Below, one piece after another: positions 25,087 through 37,900 of a stretch of 64,000 nucleotides of DNA. The translations under genes and the position numbers were made by a program. Below the pieces are notes generated by a model. It worked only from the letters and a program-made list of their open reading frames with translations. It was not told the origin of the DNA and did not search any database. Each line of letters starts with the position of its first letter. Position 1 is the stretch's first letter. The stretch covers positions 17,991,047 to 18,055,046 of the forward strand of contig NC_133476.1 in assembly GCF_025370935.1 (NCBI RefSeq), written 5' to 3'. Source of the DNA: Choristoneura fumiferana. Lineage: Eukaryota; Arthropoda; Insecta; Lepidoptera; Tortricidae.

Positions 25087-25903
25087 ATATTCTATTATAA
25101 AACTTTCACTCTCCTTGCATTACTTATCAGACTCTAGAGACATTTCCAGCGCAGTAATGTAAAGCATGAACAGTGAAAGTGTTGAGCGTGGAATTTGATT
25201 TTATTGTTTGGTATCTCTATCCTATTTTCCACTTAATGATATTATGTAATTAGACTGAATTTTACATGGTATTGTCGCGTTATGAGCTTAATTGTGAAGT
25301 AGAATTCTAAGGATTCTTTATTTACTGTATGTATAATTGGTTTAAATTTGTAATGGCGCAGACAAGGGTTTATTTTTGTTTTTCTTTCTGTGAGTGGATA
25401 TGAGAGATTAACTGGGCTGATGCAAGTTAATTTAAGATTTGAAGAAATGTACAAGTTTGGTTCCAATATTGGTTTCAGTAAGGTTAACAAGAATAATATA
25501 TTTTTGATGCTACGTTGCAAGTCAGCAGTGTGGTGTGGTGATTTACTCATGAGTGTGCAGTGGAATGCTTAATAAAACCTTAATTAATTAATCATTTGTT
25601 TTCTTTCATATCGACTTGCAAAACCTGCAACTAGAGTCGAATTTTTTGTGCCCAGACCCAGACTAGAACACATTAAAAAAACCCGAAAAAAATATGGGGC
25701 TAGGAATCGAACTTAGTTCATTATTCCGAAATTCGTTCTTCACCATGTATTGATCTGACATGACCAGTTGATAATATAAAGAGAAATATCTCAATAATAT
25801 GTTCTCGAAATAGCTATTGATTAGTTACCTACTATTCAGCCAAATGCCAAATTACTATTGATAATTTTAGCTTGCCTTTTGTATCAATAGAGAGTTGACG
25901 AAA
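25087..25903. other. intergenic, no feature
   Basis: AT-rich. A short open frame at 25390-25572 (60 codons) lacks any family signal. Nothing else. Confidence 0.5.
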
Positions 25904-26060
25904 TTAACGCATTCACTGCCACCTGACTCCCACAGGTCCCACCGACGCACATGTGCGTTCAAAATGTATGAATAATAATGAAGAGGAGAAGAAGCGGCAC
26001 TGGGGGGAAGTTCCAAAAACGCATATATAGATAATGCGTCGGTGGCAGTGAATGCGTTAA
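25904..26060. mobile_element. TTAA-flanked MITE, copy 2
   Basis: 157 bp, perfect ends TTAACGCATTCACTGCCAC / inverse, TTAA at 25904-25907 and 26057-26060. Confidence 0.8.
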
Positions 26061-26629
26061 AACAACGGTTGTATGGTTTATGTCAATCCAATTTATAGAA
26101 AGGGTAAACAAAGACGCCATTAACCCGACCACAGACATTTAATGATGTGAAAACCTAGAACCTATTGCAAAATAATTAATCTGTTTAGTAAATCGATTAA
26201 TGTATTAATTTAATAGATCAAAGCATTTTTGTCTATTTTATTATTTACAATACTTGATTTAATTCCAAGGACTGTTTATTCAACTATAAAAGCAGTAACT
26301 ATTTTTTAAGTTTAAGGTATGTTGCTTTTTTTTAGAAAAATATGGCGCTGTCCATTGGAGGACAATTTTGCCAGTGTCTAGTAGTTTTTGCCGTTGTACG
26401 GTATAAATATTTTTCTAAAAAAACCAACCAAGTGAATTTTGGTGAAAAATGTGATTAGACGTAGACGTCTAGTTAAAAGACACGAATTATAGATAAATGT
26501 GTTATTGATTCTATCTAGTGGATGTTTATACAAGAATTTTGATGAAATCGGTTTGTTTACACTTTTCATAAATTGTATTGACATAACGTATAACATAGTA
26601 AAAGAGGACAAGTAGGCTCACTACGAACA

Positions 26630-26840
26630 AAAGTACATCGCGCGGCTTAAATGTGTGCGCGCCGGTTGGCGCCGGTATGCACGCACCCGCCGCACGCACA
26701 CACTGATAATTTAAGGAGGATTAAGTTTTCTTTAGTCAAGGCTGCGCTGCCGTCGGTGCCGCACGTTTCGATTTTAGCTTGTACGTCTTGCGCTCGCTTA
26801 GCGAGATGATCACCTTTTACGTTCGCGTACTCGTACGTGG
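26630..26840. other. CpG-rich patch of unknown role
   Basis: Contrasts with the AT-rich surroundings (e.g. tgtgcgcgccggttggcgcc). No open frame of note on either strand. Could be a promoter, a decayed exon or part of a repeat. Confidence 0.25.
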
Positions 26841-27080
26841 GCCAATCAACTTTTTGTTGCCATGGTAACGTCTGCTTCGTTACCTATTAAATGTATGATG
26901 TTATGGGGTACAAATCCACAAAGTTAGAAGTTGTGACAGTTTTGAAGGCAATTCCTCATCTCGCAAGTGCATGGCAAGCATCGCAAGTGTGCTAATAGTA
27001 TAAATTGCAAACATTTTTCTAAGAAAGTGTATCACTGATGTCTCCTGAGTTACGGGACAGAATAACAACACAAAAAAGTT
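26841..27080. mobile_element. MITE-like inverted repeat
   Basis: gggccaatcaactttttgtt on the left and caaaaaagttgattgaccc on the right face each other across ~200 bp. Target duplication unclear. Confidence 0.45.
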
Positions 27081-27741
27081 GATTGACCCATTTATTATAC
27101 TTATATTTGTATTTTATGTATTATACTCACCGCCGTATTTAGATTACAAAAAAGTTACCAAAGATGGCCGAACGTCATTGTCACAAGTGTCATTGTAATT
27201 GAGACGTTCCAGAGGTAACCAACCCATGCACATTAATAAAAAATAGTCTTATAATATGTTGTTTTTATTTAGACCATTTTAGACCTTAAATGGCAACAGA
27301 AAACTTATTAGGAAACAAAAACTCGAGAACGAAAATTACCTCGAGTATAGAAAGCATTCGATCAATCCAAACGTCAGGCCATACTACGAAGTGCAAAATT
27401 CAAACTTCGTAACTTGCCATCCCGCTGACGCTTAAGTTATTTAATACGAGAGTCAGAGGGAAAATAGGATACGAACTTCGATTTTCGAATTTCGTGGTAG
27501 CCCCCAGATGCCGAATGAAGTGACAATTGGAGATTTCATGGTGGCCCTGTGGCCGCCATGTTTACCATAGTTTTCCATACGTGATTTGTTGTCAATATTT
27601 ATGTGGATATCAAAAATATTTATAAATATATCCAATTTATATTAATAGTATCCAAATGTTGTTTAAACCTGAAGTATTGCCACTGTAATATGAACTTTTC
27701 TTCTACAGAACAGTTTGAACCAAATATCTGTTGGTGAAATT

Positions 27742-27809
27742 AATCATCATCATCATCATCATCATCATGTCAGCCGAAAGACGTCCACTGCTGGACATAG
27801 GCCTCCAAT
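27742..27809 (-). mobile_element. RTE-type LINE 3' tail with ATC repeat
   Basis: An (ATC)9-type run followed by tcagccgaaagacgtccact encodes, on the minus strand, AYVQQWTSFG and the stop, then the simple-repeat tail. Only the last ~70 bp are present. Confidence 0.75.
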
Positions 27810-30800
27810 AAATTATTTATTTATGCAGTTGCATTTAATTTTAGCTTTACAATTATATTTAAATAAATTACTTATGGACATTATTTAGAAAAGTTAAAAC
27901 TTACAGAAGCAAACATTTTCATTTTATTGGCAACACATGAGTAGTTTTTTTGAAATCTATATACGGCGTTGAGTATAGGTATAGTTGTAAATTACTGGTA
28001 TATAAGTGTAGTGTAATAGTTTCGTGCAAGGACACATAAAAAATAATAGATACCTATACCTACCTATAAACACTATAGTTATAGTATTATGTGTAGGTAA
28101 ACATGAGTAGTATGTACACAGTCGCCATCACCATTACAACGAATTTATAAATAATATTTTTAAATTTAGTATAATAATAATAATATAATGGCATAGAATC
28201 TGTCTGGTTTCTCTAGACTCAGACATTAGACAATTTTAAGTCAACTTTCGTACTAAAATTATTTGCCGGTAGGTAATTATTCTAAAATAGACATCGACAA
28301 CCCTAAGCGTCCGCGCCGGAGTAGGCAGTTAAGTCTCCTAAAGGGTCGGAGTGGACCTACTTGTTCTCTTTTACTATGGTTGTAAGTTATTTTCTTACAT
28401 GTGTGGACTGGGCTTTATTCACTTAATAACGAGTTAACTATAAAGTTGACAAATTACTCAATAAGGGTTCAAAAGAAACAAGTTTTAAATTGATTCAGTA
28501 TTTTATTTTCATTGCTCCAAAATATACACAATGACAATGAACATTGTAATACGGACTCATCCATATTTGCAAAGTGTCTTATGGTGTTTATTTGAATTTG
28601 ACAGCTGATTACACGAAGGATATGAATTAGATTATTTGAATACAATTCTCTTGCAAGCAGACACTAGCGAGTCATGTCTTTTATATGTATGTACCTAACG
28701 AGCGGAGTGCCCGGCGCGCACGCACGGCACACTACCGCCACCTACCGTCTACTTACAATAATGATGCATTTAAAAGATATATTTACAAATAAAACTTTAA
28801 AAGGAACGCTTTGCAAACATTCAACAAACTTGAGATCGCCTTAACGTAAAGATGGTATAAAATTTTCAAAATAGTTAATGAACGAAAGTCTAAAACATCA
28901 TTTTGCCGACGTTGTATTTACAAATTAGTTACAATTTAAAAAAGAAATTGTGCCAAATCACGTTTTACAGCTTTCGCAAATAAATAACAATTGAATTTAG
29001 CCTAAAAATACTTCTCTTTGATAAACAAAACAATAAAAAATAATTGCATTCAACAAAGCTACGATAACAAATTTAATATAAATTAATCATAAAAAGAAAT
29101 GTACATTTTATACAAAGCTAAATAATCACTTATTATCACTGTAGAAGTGTTAACGTCGGTTAGTTGCCAGCAGCGGGCGCGCTGGCGCGGGGCTCCTATT
29201 GTAGGTCAGTAGGTATGTAATGCATCCACTATTTACAATACTAGTTGAACTTTGTAAAAATAATATTAAGTCCATACTTTATCAATCTCTAACAGTTTAA
29301 AACTTTTATTAATTCATACAAAATATTCGTTTAGGTACATAATTTTGTTACAAGGAGACGAGTCTACAGAATAACTTTCATAGAAGTCTATTTTATAATC
29401 ATTGAGAATTGTGCATATAAGTCAAATCCGCTAAAACTATTGCAAAGGCAAGTAGGTGATGTATGCATTTATTTATTTTTATAATTCCATTTAATAATCG
29501 CTATCGTAAATCTCGACGACCTATTACTTAAACCTTACCTATGTTATCCTTAGATATACGTGGTGTTACAATAGTCTGGTCACATGTGCACCCTTCCGGG
29601 TGCGTATTATACTTATGTCTAGTCTAATTAACATTTATTGTATGTATGTACTATCTACTACTAGCACTAATATTAATTGTATTGTAATATTACGCAAGAC
29701 GTCAGTAAGTAACGCCTCACGACAACTCCTTCAAGAGTAGTTCAGAACCTACAAGGGGAGTTGTACTACGAGGTGTATTTATGGAACGTAATGACAATAC
29801 AAGGTACGTGTAGTGCGTTTCATTGCCTCGATATGTTGAGTACTCATTACTTCAGTAGTTCGTTGATACATAATCCTTCCATTCCGTTCAGAGTCGCGCC
29901 TTCTCTCTAGTATGCTCCTCGCATTCTCAAATTGTCGATTTCCTTTATCATTCTTTGGCATTATTTAGTGAGCTTAATTTCTCGCTAAGAGCAGCGCCGT
30001 GCCTCGACTTCAGTACTTCCAATGGTTGTACCATTGCTTTAATGCTGGATGTATGTGATTTATACTTAAAATAAACAAAATTGGTTTGGCCCCTGTTTTC
30101 GAAGTACGGCGCTGCCCTAGTGTCCGCCTCTTGCAGCCATCCCAAAACAGCCCTTAATCGGCTCCTGTGCTGTAATGGTAGACACTGTAGGCTGTTGTAG
30201 CGTAGCGGTAAAGGCCTTCATTTGTTAACAAATTAATGTAAAAATTTTAACATTTTCCTAGTCAAGTACCCTTTAGTTTCATTGTTCTACTTTTCGTTTA
30301 TAACATTAACCTATGTCTGTTTTTTTAAAAAAAATGTATGCAATTTTAAAGTTCTTCAATATATTATGACGTAAATGACTTGAGTATTTTTTCATACTAT
30401 ACTATATATGTATTTATTTAGATATTTTGTGACCTAATCTATTCAGTCAATTGAGTCGAATCAAAATAATAGCCTCTCTCGATGCGAAATTTTCTTGTCG
30501 GCAGAAGATACAAATTATGGTCGGTACTGCGTGTAATCAGATTTTAAACATATATATTCTTGATTTTCGGTACCCAACTTCTTTTTCGCCCTGATTATTA
30601 AAAAAAAACTACTTAGATATATAAAAAAAGCACCACCCGAAAAAATATGCACCCATCGTGGAGTCCAATCAGTTAAGAAACTTCGTGTACTTCAAGCTAT
30701 ATTCACCCCTTCAATATAGTAGGATTAAATGTCGATAATATTTTGAAATACATAGGTTTAATCGGGATCCAGTCCGCGTTTCCACTTCGCGCGAAAGTTA

Positions 30801-31017
30801 AAGATAGAGCTCCTCTCTCCCGGCGTCCAGTCCATGAAATGTGGGGAGCGTGTCACAAAACATATACAATCCTTCACGCGTCTCGAAGTTCATTTCGACC
30901 GGTATGGGTCCGCAGCTGCGGCCCGGAGCCGGCGGAGCGCGTCGGTACCGGATCGGAGAGGTCGCGGTCGCGCTCAGAGCCGACGTCGACAGTCCTCTAG
31001 AGGGAGTGCGCCTCGTG
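27810..31017 (-). other. intergenic and probable RhoGAP 3' UTR
   Basis: No repeat ends and no coding frame. On the minus strand possible AATAAA sites occur, for instance near 30412 and 28498 (as tttatt on the plus strand). The long repeat-free stretch fits a long UTR, but the end cannot be placed. Confidence 0.3.
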
Positions 31018-31967
31018 TCAGACATGCGACTCGAGCGGCGGGCGCGGCGGCGGCACGAGCGGCGCGGGCCAGCGCGCGGCCGCCGCGGCCGTGAGGTCGG
31101 GCGAGGAGGTGCGCGTGTGCCGCGCGCTCCAGCCGTCCTTGTCGAAGTCCTTGGTGCCGCCCACCGTGTGCCGGCGCTTGATGCCGCGCTCCGGCATGCC
31201 GTTCTTGCGCTTGAGCTTGGTGGAGCGCCAGGCGGCCTCGCGCCGCCGCACCACGTTCCACTCGCCCTTCTCCAGCTTGCTGAGGCGCTCGCCCTTGCCG
31301 ACGCTGTCAGAGCGCTGCGGCCGCTCGCGGCAGTTGAGACTCTCGGAGCGCAGCACGCGCGCCGCGCCGCGCTCGGGCTCGCGCGTCAGCGACTCGGACC
31401 GCTTCAGCTTGGAGCAGTCGCCGTCCTTGTCGCCGTCGTCGAGCGCCGCGCTGTTGCGCTTGGCGCACTCGGGGTTGGCCAGCCGCAGCGGCTGCTTGTA
31501 CGAGGGCGCGGGCGCGGGCGCGGGGTACAGCGCCTGTGCGAGCGTCTTGTCGTTGTCGGGCATGGTCTCCGAGAGCTGCGAGCGCGTGTCAACGTCTTTG
31601 TCGTCGTCGCGGGCGCTCGGGGCCGCGCGGCAGTTCTCCTTGTCGTCGTCGTCGTCGGCGCGGCGCGGCCAGGCGCGGTCGGGCTCGTCGCTGCTGGAGC
31701 TGGAGTGGCGGTGGTCGCGCGCGAGCCAGGCCGCCTTGAGCTCCTGCGCGCGCGCGGCGGGCGACACGCGCTCGTCGCGCTCGCTGGCGGCGCCGGCCGA
31801 GCTGCCGTCGGAGCGCGAGCAGGACGACTTGCCGGAGTGCGACAGCTCGTCGGGCTCCGGCTCGTCCGCGTACGGGATGCTGCCGTCGTCCAGCGGCGAA
31901 GAGTTGTTCAGCGTGCGCAGCTTCTGGTCGAACGTGCTCGTCAGAGAAGACACCAGGTCTCCGGTTC
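31018..31967 (-). CDS. RhoGAP19D: RhoGAP last exon (C-terminal tail)
   Basis: Residues 489-805. DLVSSLTSTFDQKLRTLN opens it; then a Ser/Asp-rich low-complexity region (RRADDDDDKENC), LSKLEKGEWNVVRRREA, RRHTVGGTKDFDKDGW, RTSSPDLTAA and the end RPPLESHV, TGA at 31020-31018. Extremely GC-rich at third positions, which is why long open frames also appear on the other strand. Confidence 0.93.
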
Positions 31968-34900
31968 CTGCGACAATTTGGGCGACGGTTAGTTTTGTCA
32001 GGTCCTTCGGGACGGTGAAGATTTAGTAAGGAGAAAGCGCGTCTAGACGAGATCTCGCTCAGCTAGAGGCGCCTTCGGACACGAATACTGAAGCGTGTTA
32101 GGGTTGCGACGTTAAGAGCGTGACGATGATGGGTGAGGTGATCGTCGGGCATGGTATGGACATGTATGGCGGCCGTCGGATGCGCGAGCGCATGAAGCCG
32201 TGCTGTCAGCAGCTGACGGTTCAAAGCGTTAGTTTTGATCGGAGCCGCCGTTCGTTCGTATTCTCCACTGATTAACTTGTCGAAACGACTCTTTATTATG
32301 ATTTTACTTCTATCTACATAAAAAGTATTTACTTTCTTTTTATGGTTAAACGATTTAGTGTTTTTTCCAAGTTAACCAGTGGAAATGCGAACTAATCGTC
32401 CGTGGCAACGGAACCGCTTGCGTACACGCAGCACGCACACACTTGCAACACGCACGCTCACATTCCTATACCTTTTAGTGTGGACAAAAGAAAGGGAATG
32501 CTGTGTCTATTCTCTGACGTCAGTACTGCACACCTAGTGGGGCAAATAGTAGATAGCTTTTATTGACTATGTTCGTAAGCGATACACAAATTAACTGAAA
32601 CACCCTAAAGGCATTAAATGGAGAGGCCGTGATATCTAAGTTTTTTTTTAAATAATTGAAATTGAAAATATTTTTTACCTTTGCGTATTTTTTTAGGAAT
32701 GAAATAAAAAAGTTCTCATTTAGAGTCTATGCATTGAACTCACCATCAATGGAGAAGCTTTGTAGCGTGTGTGTGTGCCGCGAGAGCTCTTGGCGACCGC
32801 GGCCCAACACTGATATGGACTCTATCTCCACTCTGCAAAGAGATTCAACATTAGAAGGAACCATTTACTAAACATACAACCAAAAAACAAAAAAGGGAGA
32901 ATATGTCGTAGATAAATAAAAGCAGGTATGCATGACGTAAATAGATGAAATTTATGAAATAATTCCAATTTTTTTCCCAAAAGCTTTTTCGCCTTGGAAC
33001 CCTGAAAATGTGTATAGGAAACTAACTTGTTGGCACCCTCGTGCGACCGGCTGAACCTATGCGGCAGTCCGTCGTAGTCGGCGAGTGTGGTGGTGAGGTG
33101 CGCGGGCGGCGACGTCAGCGGCGAGTTCGGCGGCGACGCGCCGGGCGACGACTCCGCGCGCCCCTTATCCGGCTCCACCCACTTCTTGCTGTCCGTCGAC
33201 GGCTTAGACCGCGGCTTCCGCTGGATCTTCCTGTTCGCCGCCGATATTATCGAGGAGACTATGTCGCGGGTCGACACGTCTTTCCCTGAAAAGTTATTTT
33301 GGTTAGATTAATGATGGTGCTAATAAGACTCCAGTGAATGATTCGCGGATGTCAGTTTCTTTTGCCAAAGTAAGTAGTTATGTTGGCCGGGAGCCATGGT
33401 TACCTTCGATCTTTTTGACGTTGTGAATGAGCAGGTCTCGCGATGGCGCGGGAGCGTGCTCCTCTGCCGCTGGCGGCGGCTCTACTGGCGGATCGCCTTC
33501 ATCCTCTTCGAAATACCAATCGTACTGTAATGAGAACGTAAACGTTAGCTAACAAATGACAAGCGCGTGATAAAGTGGGTAAAGCGACACATCATTCATC
33601 GTATATTTAGTTAGAACTGTCTAAATACTTGTAGACAAAAATAAAGAAGACTCACGTGCGTTAGGAAAGATTCGATGATGCGGCACTGACTCGACATGTC
33701 ATTGACCATTGCGAGCATGTCGTCGCTCGCCGCGCGCACCAACGTTGGCCCAAACACGATGGCCAAGTTTCTCGCTTCCATCTTGTTGTAAGATGAGTGC
33801 GCAACGACTCTGCGCAAATGTTGGATCAGGTACTTGAGTGTTTCGTAGTGCGGGTCGGGAAGAGACAGCACCAAGCGCCGCAGCTCGCGGGCTCGCTCTG
33901 GCGACCGATCGGCCGCTGAAAATGGAATAAACTTTTAAAAATCCGCGACGAAAGATGAATTCGGCCTAAACTTATAATGGTTCGCGTAAACACTTGCCGA
34001 CTGATGTCTCGGTTGGAAACATAACACTCGACTCTTGCGGTAGGTACTTACACTAACTCGCAAAAAGTAAGATGAAAAGCCGAGGCTCATTGCCAACAAT
34101 TCGCGAAAATTAATGAGCGTTTGTATTTGAACATTTTCATTAGGATTTCGGTGTACGCAAAGAGCACGTACAGGATGATTTGTTACTATGTAAGCATCAA
34201 AAAGCGTCTGTCACATGCGATTGCGAATTTCAAAGAAGTTTTTTCAGATATCTTATTTTTTTTAACACTTAACGCAACCAAATGGCTTTACATCCTAATT
34301 AATTACCTTATGATTTTAGGTATTCAGGGTTGATATTGTCCCAAGCTTCTTCCAGTGTACCTATTAAACTACCTACTTCATAACACTATTAATCTGTTTA
34401 TTTTGGAATTTAGTTACCTAGCACATGAACCTCGAAAGATGAATCCTGGTTTGAAGTTACCTAATACCATAAATAGAACCAGATTTTTCCAGTGAGTTAC
34501 ATTTTTATCATAACAGGTGTCCCTGTGTCCTGCGAGATGTGGGCGAGATATCGCCCACTACTCAGGACGGCGGTGGAGACCAGTAGGCAGGAACTAAAAA
34601 AGTACTGCATTCTAGTCTCATCTGTTTTTCACCCCCGACGCAAAACTAATAAGTTTGACCGCTATGTGTGTCTGTCTGTGGCACCGTAGCTCTTAAACGG
34701 GGGGACCGATTTGAATGCGATTTTTCTATTTTAAAACAGGTTTTCTAGTGATAGTTCTTAGATATGTTTTATCAAAATCGGTTCAACCGTTTTACAGATG
34801 TTGAACTCTGAAGTCACAATGTTGGGGGGTTTTCTGCTGATTTAAATAAAAATATTTAAGACAAATCTCTCTAAATCTATCCATTCCATTTTGAGTTTGT

Positions 34901-37900
34901 AGTCGTGTATTTTTATCCCAGAATATTTTTGTTCATGGATTTTGAAATCATAAGGTGCATGTTCATTTGTTACATAAACATTTAGTTTTTTTATCTTGCC
35001 TGAGCAACATGATAATATGTGTAATATTTTTATGTCTTTTATACTATAGATTATTTCCTGCTGTTTGTTTTACTAAATAAACAAATAAAAAACAAGAAGA
35101 TAGCCTTAAATTTGACACGGATCGGCGTCTTAAACACACCAGGGGTTAAGAGACTTACCGATAAATGCGGGGTACATTTCAGCCGTGAGCAGCGGGTCAG
35201 GCAGCCGTCGCAGATAGGCCTTCAGCAGACTGGAGGCGACGTGTACGTCGGCCCAGCGCGCGTCGCCCTCCGGCGGGGGCTCCCCGCGGTCCAGCGCCGC
35301 CGCCAGCGCCGCCACGCCGGCCGCGTTGCCCGGCACGCGGTACACGCCCACTGTGCGGAGACCGTACGCCTAATGACGAAACAAAAGTTAAACACTGTGA
35401 AAACTAGAAGCTTTGGGTTGGCCAAGATAGATAGCATTTTGATATTGTCGACGATCTCGATTTTTCTCCTTAGCGACTAGATCACGAATCATTTGTAATG
35501 TAACGTAATTTCAAGGGAAGCATCAAACAGTTCAGTACAAAAATTTGCTGACATCAATAGAGTCTTCAAAAGTATATATAGCGGCACGTAGACTTAGACG
35601 TGCAAGTATTTCAAATCTCATAATGTCTTTAAATAAATCTTATTAAGTTTCTTGATCAAGTTTCGTACTCTATTATCTTAATGTTTTTATGGGCTCGCAG
35701 TCGCCTGTACCCCTAGTGTAAGTTTTCGGTTACAAAATACGTGTCGATCACGTATGGAAACACGAACATCGCAAACGTTCCACTAGAGGCGCTGTTCGTG
35801 TTTCCATACAAATTGAGATTTTATCGCGAACGCGATCGAGACGTATTTTGTAGCCGAAAACTTACACTAGGGGCACTGTATCTCTAGCGACAACGGCGTT
35901 TGCAAACAAAGTAAAAAATAACGTTCATATTAAGATACCAAATGTTAAAGTCAAAGTTAAAGTTAAAATATCTTTATGCAAATTAGGCTATCTATTTATA
36001 AGTAACAAGCATTTATGAATGTTTATAAATAAATGTACCACGCACCGGTTCGGAAAAACCTCAAAAGAAATTAGAGGTGTATGTAGGAGAATGTTACCTC
36101 AACAGCATGCGCGGGTAAAGTGACAGCTCGCGGCACGAGCGGGTGTTCAGGGTCGGCGGGGCAGCGCTCGAGCGGCGCGCCGAGCCAGCCGGACGCGGGC
36201 GCGGGCGCCGCCGCCGCGCCGCCGCCGTGCATGCGCCGCAGCTGCTTCGCCATGCGACCCTTCCACGTCTTGTTCTTCGGGGAGGAGGGCAACGTCGGCG
36301 TTGGCGGACCTGATGAATAAATGATGCTTTGGAATACCTTGAGGACTCGTCTAGATGATCGACATAGTTCAGCAGCATCAGTAGTACAAGTGGTAGGTCA
36401 CAGATGCCGCGAAACTGATGGCCGATCGGGGAGACTGGTTGTTTAGTGGAGACTAGACGGTGTGTTGACAAATACATAATAAGTATTATGTACAGTCACA
36501 AATGCAAAAACGTACAAATTGAACATTTGCATTTTTGGCAGAAAAAAGGCATAGGTGCATTAGGTATCATTTCTTGTCGTCTCCCTGACGTAATTTAGAT
36601 TTTTCTATTATAATTGTTTTAAACTTTCGTGATTTTTAACAAGGCTAGTTATAGGTATTTAGTTTCAGCCACTTGCATTACCTACTCGTTTTGTAAGCGT
36701 GCGTCCCGGGTGCTGTAATAGATTTTTCTATTGTCTTTTTTCTTGTAAATGCCTGCGAAATCGTAAAATTGAGGTTACTAATGCACTCACCAGTGGGCGA
36801 CCTGTTTCGGCCGATTTTCTTGCTCCGCTGCGGCGGCAGCGGCGAGGGGCACTCGGCGGCGGGCGCGGGCGCAGCCTCCGCGGGCGGCGGCTCGGCGGAG
36901 TGCCTCCGCAGCGCCGCCAGCCAGCGCTGCGCGTCTGCTGGGCCTTCCGCCTGGACGACAACAAAGTTTTACTTATATAACTGACACAAATTGGGTAGTT
37001 TCCTGGGCAAATTTATTATTATACTAGCTTTTGCCCGCGGCTTCGCCCGCGTGGAATTCGGTTCTCGAGGGCTGTTCCCTCAGGAACTGTGCATTTTTCC
37101 GGGATAAAAAGCAAGCCTATGTCACTCTCTGGCCACAAACTATCTCTATGCCAAAAATCACGTCGATCCGTCGCTCTATTTCGACGTGAAAGACGGACAA
37201 ACATACAAACACACGCACTTTCGCATTTATAATATTAGTATGGATTTACCCCCTGTTTCACCATCCATTCAATTAAAGTTAGTCAATGGGTGGTGAAACA
37301 GCCCCTTAGTCCGTCAGTTTACATTATATCAGAAAATATTGGACGCACATTTTTCTTTTGTCAATCAAACAAAAAATTACAAAGATGAAGTGCGTCCAAA
37401 TGTGGGAATGGGAGCTCGTGACACTTTCTAGCACGGTGTGACGTCACGTGGAACTATAACTGGCTATATCTTCATATTTTTTTTGTTTTTTTGACAAAAG
37501 ATAAAATACGTGTCAAATATTTTCTGATAGTATAACTGACGGATTTATTAGATTTTTTTAGGAAACCAACCCATTATTTTAATATTAATTTAAATTTCTT
37601 AAATAGTACAGTCGAGTTCTTAAACTTCTGACCAAAAAACTGATCAAACATAAGTGAACACGACTATTGTGAACGGCTTAGAAGCATGTTCAGATATTTT
37701 TGATCGAATTTTTGCTCAGAACTTAAGAAATCGACTGTACATTATACAGTCACTATCTGTTGATTTATTATTTGTAAAGCACGCAAGAACTCGTGAGGTT
37801 AAAGCTTACCTGTAGCAGCAGCTCTGCGCCGGCGGCGGTGGTGACCCTCACGACATGTTTCCGTTTGGTGTAGTCGTCAGCGAGCGCTGCGAGAGAGTAC

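Noticed and set aside
27742..27769. ATC repeat as an independent microsatellite
   Set aside because: It is the simple-repeat tail of an RTE-type LINE whose last codons follow directly.
30841..32026. Plus-strand open frames of 383 and 311 codons opposite the last RhoGAP exon
   Set aside because: They are products of the extreme GC content of the minus-strand exon. The minus frame shows family motifs (TSTFDQKLRTL, RRHTVGG), whereas the plus frames are arginine/alanine/valine runs.
32030..32280. GC-rich intron stretch as an extra RhoGAP exon
   Set aside because: No frame with both splice sites in a compatible phase; skipping it gives a clean join from 32744 to 31967.
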